Part shown: one piece after another, positions 16,456 through 19,502 of the stretch
Layout of the letters: every line of letters begins with the position of its first letter
How positions within the stretch are numbered: the first letter of the stretch is position 1
NCBI GenBank assembly: GCA_030431355.1
Contig: JAUIJG010000037.1
Coordinates: forward strand, 1 to 19,502
Source of the DNA: a bacterium
GTDB taxonomy: Bacteria; Cyanobacteriota; Vampirovibrionia; Obscuribacterales; Obscuribacteraceae
Reading direction: 5' to 3'
Length of the DNA stretch: 19,502 bases
Notes under the pieces: model-generated
What the model was told of the DNA's origin: nothing
Seen by the model: only the letters and a program-made list of their open reading frames with translations
The model's database searches: none
Position numbers and translations under genes: made by a program

Positions 16456-18489
16456 ATGAATAAGCGAACCGACCCCCAGAGACCTGTACTCTCAACCAAC
16501 AGTTACAGATTCAAAAGAAGCGACATTCAATTCAAGATGCGGGATAACACCATAATTGGTGGCACAGTATATATCCCCGTGAGAAAGCAAAAGAATGAAC
16601 AGTTCCCTGTTCTATTGGAGATATTGCCCTATCGAAAAGACGACACGTTTTTCCTTCTAGATTATCCCGCCTATGCCTACTTTGCCCGCCATGGTTTCAT
16701 AGTGCTCAAAGTGGATATCAGAGGCACGGGAAGCTCCTCCGGTGCTCTTCCCGACCGCGAATATTCCGACCAGGAGATACAGGATGCTCTTGAAGTAATC
16801 AGGCAAGCGGCGCAACTGCCAAAAGCAAACGGCAATGTAGGCATGTTTGGGGTTTCCTGGAGCGGCTTCAACTCCATCCAGGTAGCCATGGAAGGTTCTT
16901 CAGAGCTAAAAGCAATTCTGGCTATGCACGCTTCCGATGACCTTTACAAAGACGACTTGCACTATATCGACGGTGTGTTGCATGTGGATCCCTACCACCT
17001 CTACATCAACCATGAGAATGGTCTTCCCAAGACACCCCATTATCGCCTGGACCAGCCTTACTTCAAGAACCGCTTCAACAAGCGCCCATGGCTCTTTCGC
17101 TACCTGAAGGAGCAAACAGACGGCGAATTCTGGTCCCGAAAGTCTCTCTCTTCGGACTATCGGAGGCTGACAATTCCTGCTTACTTAATCGGCGGACTGA
17201 TGGACGGCTACAGAGACACCGTGGTCCGCATTTTGGAAAACGGCTCCGCACCAGTCAAGGCAGAGATAGGTCCCTGGGATCATTCTTGCCCTGATGGGGA
17301 CATCGGACCGCAGCATGAGTGGCAAGACGAAGCGATTCGCTGGTTTGAACACTACCTGAAGGGACTGGAGAACGGAATAGGTGAAGAGATGTCCGCTCCC
17401 AAGCACCTGGTTGTGTTCCAGCGAGACGGTCATGAACCGGACCCGTCTCTGTCCTTGATTCCTGGCTCCTGGAGAAAGATTTCCTGGCCCAGCCAGGGGG
17501 GTGAGAAACCAGAAGAGACAAAGCTCTATCCCTCAGCCAACGGTAAGCTCCGCAAGACTGCCAGAGGCGAAAAGAGCCTACCGCTAGCCTATCTTGCCAG
17601 CTCCGGAGTGGATAGCGGGCTGTGGTGGGGTGATACCACCGGTGATATGAGCACCGACGATGGCAGAAGCCTGACTTTTGACTCACCACCCCTGAAAACA
17701 CCTCTAGTAATAACAGGCATTGCCAGAGCTGCTCTGAAAGTATCAGCCGGAGCCAGGCGAGCTAACTGGACCGTCCGCCTGGAAGACGTTCATCCGGACG
17801 GCAGAGTCAGCCTGATTACCGGAGCAATCTTAAATGGCAGACATATCTCAGGAAGAGCAAAACCTACCGACCTGGACGAAGAAGCAAAATATGAGATCGA
17901 GCTGGACTTGCACTTCACCACCTGGACTTTTAAACCCGGTCATCGCATAAGGCTGGCGGTCGGAAACGCTCAATTTCCACTGGCATGGCCTTCCCCTTAC
18001 AAAATGACCACCTATCTGGATGTGGGATGTGCCGCCACCTGGATAAGCCTACCGGTGTCGGAGCCAGGAGAACCGGTTCCCCCCTTCGCCGCGGTGAAAG
18101 AGAAACCGGAAAGTTTGGATGGTGAATACTTGGAAATCCAGGGTGGCAAACCTGAGTTGAGAAAGTACACTGTAAAAGATCTGCTCACCGGTCAGACAGC
18201 TTTTCACCATGAGACAAACTCGGCCTATCGCATCAAAAGAAGAGGGTTCACGGTTTCTGGAACAAGCGTTTGGACAGTCAATGACAAAGATCCAGCAAAA
18301 TCAGGCTACCGGGGGCATATGTGGACGCGCATCAGGTCCAGCAGAAGAACCGTTCGCCTGTCCACACGAATCGACATAGATTCGGACAAGCATAGCTTCA
18401 GAGTAAGGTTTACCCGAAAGATTTTTCTAAACGGAAAGCTGTTTAAGAAAGCGCACTGGGAAGAAGAAATCCCCCGGGTCAACTCCTGA
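16456..18489 (+). CDS. CocE/NonD-family alpha/beta-hydrolase (S15-like)
   Basis: A 677-residue serine hydrolase or acylase of the X-Pro dipeptidyl-peptidase/cocaine esterase superfamily. The N-terminal alpha/beta-hydrolase domain has GVSWSG with nucleophile S134, an Asp in GGLMDG (D250) and His in GPWDHS (H276), all in the family's usual order; PYRK near 58-61 fits the oxyanion Tyr. From about residue 315 comes the family's C-terminal jelly-roll (DSPPLKTPLVITGIARAALKV region), and a beta-rich tail follows from about 570. No signal peptide is evident, so it is likely cytoplasmic. ATG 16456 is preceded by GGAGG. It appears to be transcribed alone. The substrate (ester, amide or peptide) cannot be told from sequence. 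Confidence 0.92.
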   Translation: MNKRTDPQRPVLSTNSYRFKRSDIQFKMRDNTIIGGTVYIPVRKQKNEQFPVLLEILPYRKDDTFFLLDYPAYAYFARHGFIVLKVDIRGTGSSSGALPDREYSDQEIQDALEVIRQAAQLPKANGNVGMFGVSWSGFNSIQVAMEGSSELKAILAMHASDDLYKDDLHYIDGVLHVDPYHLYINHENGLPKTPHYRLDQPYFKNRFNKRPWLFRYLKEQTDGEFWSRKSLSSDYRRLTIPAYLIGGLMDGYRDTVVRILENGSAPVKAEIGPWDHSCPDGDIGPQHEWQDEAIRWFEHYLKGLENGIGEEMSAPKHLVVFQRDGHEPDPSLSLIPGSWRKISWPSQGGEKPEETKLYPSANGKLRKTARGEKSLPLAYLASSGVDSGLWWGDTTGDMSTDDGRSLTFDSPPLKTPLVITGIARAALKVSAGARRANWTVRLEDVHPDGRVSLITGAILNGRHISGRAKPTDLDEEAKYEIELDLHFTTWTFKPGHRIRLAVGNAQFPLAWPSPYKMTTYLDVGCAATWISLPVSEPGEPVPPFAAVKEKPESLDGEYLEIQGGKPELRKYTVKDLLTGQTAFHHETNSAYRIKRRGFTVSGTSVWTVNDKDPAKSGYRGHMWTRIRSSRRTVRLSTRIDIDSDKHSFRVRFTRKIFLNGKLFKKAHWEEEIPRVNS

Positions 18490-18519
18490 CCGTAGTTTCC
18501 ATAACCCGGTACTGCTTTC

Positions 18520-18549
18520 GAGAGAAGTGGAGGAATCTCTGCCTCTCTC
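18520..18549 (+). terminator. Weak terminator-like hairpin after the hydrolase gene
   Basis: GAGAG and GAGG segments (18520-18533) can pair with CCTC-TCTC (18542-18549) around an AATCTCTG loop. There is no T-tract directly after it, so the call rests partly on position and on the palindromic element that follows after 14 bp. Confidence 0.4.
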
Positions 18550-18563
18550 AAAATCACACACTT

Positions 18564-18580
18564 TACTATTACTTATAGTT
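18564..18580. repeat. 17-bp post-terminator palindrome, copy 6
   Basis: The sequence is TACTAT-TACTT-ATAGTT, followed by TCTTTTT. It lies in the gap between the hydrolase and the DMT transporter, which are on the same strand. Confidence 0.7.
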
Positions 18581-18693
18581 TCTTTTTGAAAAGAAACAGA
18601 ACTCTAAAAATAGTTTAGACATCAAACGTTCTAAATTCAGGTCTCAATCCGGTGGATCAGTTAGATTGGCAATGCCCTGAGGTCGAGACAAAC

Positions 18694-19502
18694 TTGTCAG
18701 CTCTTGCACTAGCATTAATACTAGGTTCGGCATTCATCCATGCCAGCTGGAATCTTATGGCCAAAAAAGCCCTGGACGGCAACAGCTTCATATGGCTTAC
18801 TTCAGCCTTAATATTGCCGATGTACGCCCCCCTGGCGCTATATGTTCTTCTCACGGAAAAACCGGTTTTCGGCGAAACACAAATAGTTGCTCTCCTTGGA
18901 ACTACCTTTCTTCACCTGGTCTATTTTATCTGCTTACAGGCAGCATACAAAATAGGAGATTACTCGGTTGTTTACCCGGTTGCTAGAGGTACCGGCCCGC
19001 TACTTGCCACCACTGGCGCCATCTTTTTCCTGCACGAAGAGCCGAGCATCCTGGCTCTGGTCGGCATTTTTCTGATTGTTTTCGGGGTGGTGGTAATAAG
19101 CGGCGGAGCAAAGCTCCTGGCACCAGAGACACCTAAAAAGCCCATAGTCTATGGACTGGCTACAGGTATCTGCATTGCGGCTTATACTCTGTGGGACAAG
19201 TATGCCGTCGCCGATGCCGGAGTCTCTCCGGTCTTGCTCGATTATATGGCCACCGGCGGTATCGGTCTTTTACTTCTCCCTTATGCACTCTCCAAAAAAG
19301 AACAAATCTCCAGGGAATGGCGAGAAAACCGATCAAACGTTGTAGGAGTCTCCGCCCTCAGCCCCATAAGCTATCTCATTGTTCTCTATGTATTGAAATC
19401 CTCGCCGGTTTATTATGTTGCTCCACTGAGAGAAATGAGCATTCTCATAGCCGCTTACCTGGGAGCAAAACTCCTCAAAGAAGGAGATATCCTGCGGCGG
19501 TC
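18694..19502 (+). CDS. EamA/DMT-superfamily transporter, cut by the window edge
   Basis: The frame runs open to the last base, giving at least 269 residues of a multi-helix inner-membrane transporter of the drug/metabolite type, where members usually export metabolites, amino acids or drugs. About nine hydrophobic segments are visible in two repeated halves of the EamA kind. The first half opens LALILGSAFIHASWNLMAKKA and contains YSVVYPVARGTGPLLA; the second includes YYVAPLREMSILIAAYLGAKLLKE, which is typical of the family. The start is uncertain: TTG 18694 follows GAGG and gives the usual N-terminus directly before the first helix, while GTG 18652 in the same frame would add 14 residues. The last helix is probably missing. 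Confidence 0.85.
   Translation, partial: MSALALALILGSAFIHASWNLMAKKALDGNSFIWLTSALILPMYAPLALYVLLTEKPVFGETQIVALLGTTFLHLVYFICLQAAYKIGDYSVVYPVARGTGPLLATTGAIFFLHEEPSILALVGIFLIVFGVVVISGGAKLLAPETPKKPIVYGLATGICIAAYTLWDKYAVADAGVSPVLLDYMATGGIGLLLLPYALSKKEQISREWRENRSNVVGVSALSPISYLIVLYVLKSSPVYYVAPLREMSILIAAYLGAKLLKEGDILRR

Overview
The window reads as a chromosomal stretch of a bacterium of roughly even GC content. Genes are in small transcription units of mixed orientation, usually with clear GGAG or AGGAG ribosome binding sites and separated by AT-rich gaps of 200-800 bp. I see no rRNA, tRNA, CRISPR array, insertion sequence, phage gene or plasmid backbone. The gene content is mostly housekeeping or accessory metabolism, so taxonomy cannot be fixed from it. 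A TPR-rich, poorly characterised lineage (for example Obscuribacterales-like Melainabacteria) is only a guess.

Layout, left to right: a GT4 glycosyltransferase (+); a convergent two-gene unit of a TPR-like protein and an unrecognised protein (-); an MFS_3-type major facilitator transporter (+); a small unrecognised protein (+) whose 3' end overlaps an HD-domain ppGpp-hydrolase-like protein (-); an acyl-CoA thioesterase and an atypical zinc-metallopeptidase-like protein (-); two tandem histidine phosphatases (+), the second membrane anchored; an ABC transporter of the YddA/SbmA type with an enlarged N-terminal membrane region (+); two tandem, near-duplicate small proteins without aromatic residues or cysteine (-); a CocE/NonD-type serine hydrolase (+); and a DMT/EamA transporter running off the right edge (+).

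The most unexpected feature is non-coding. Six intergenic gaps at transcription-unit ends each hold one copy of a 17-bp interrupted palindrome, TACTAT-N5-ATAGTA with limited variation. Five copies lie about 10-14 bp downstream of the terminator hairpin/T-tract of a + strand gene, and one lies about 20 bp beyond a minus-strand hairpin. Two copies sit between the opposed terminators of converging units. I know of no described element of this form.

Second is the region around 14.8-15.75 kb. The two small genes share C/G-ending codon use with the ABC gene and the glycosyltransferase gene, which suggests strong expression, and they are followed by a structured 3' RNA. Other oddities are a HExxxH (not HExxH) motif in the metallopeptidase, loss of two expected catalytic positions in the HD hydrolase, and an (AG)13 microsatellite upstream of the ABC gene. 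Most families are recognised from motifs in the translated sequence; no database search was possible.
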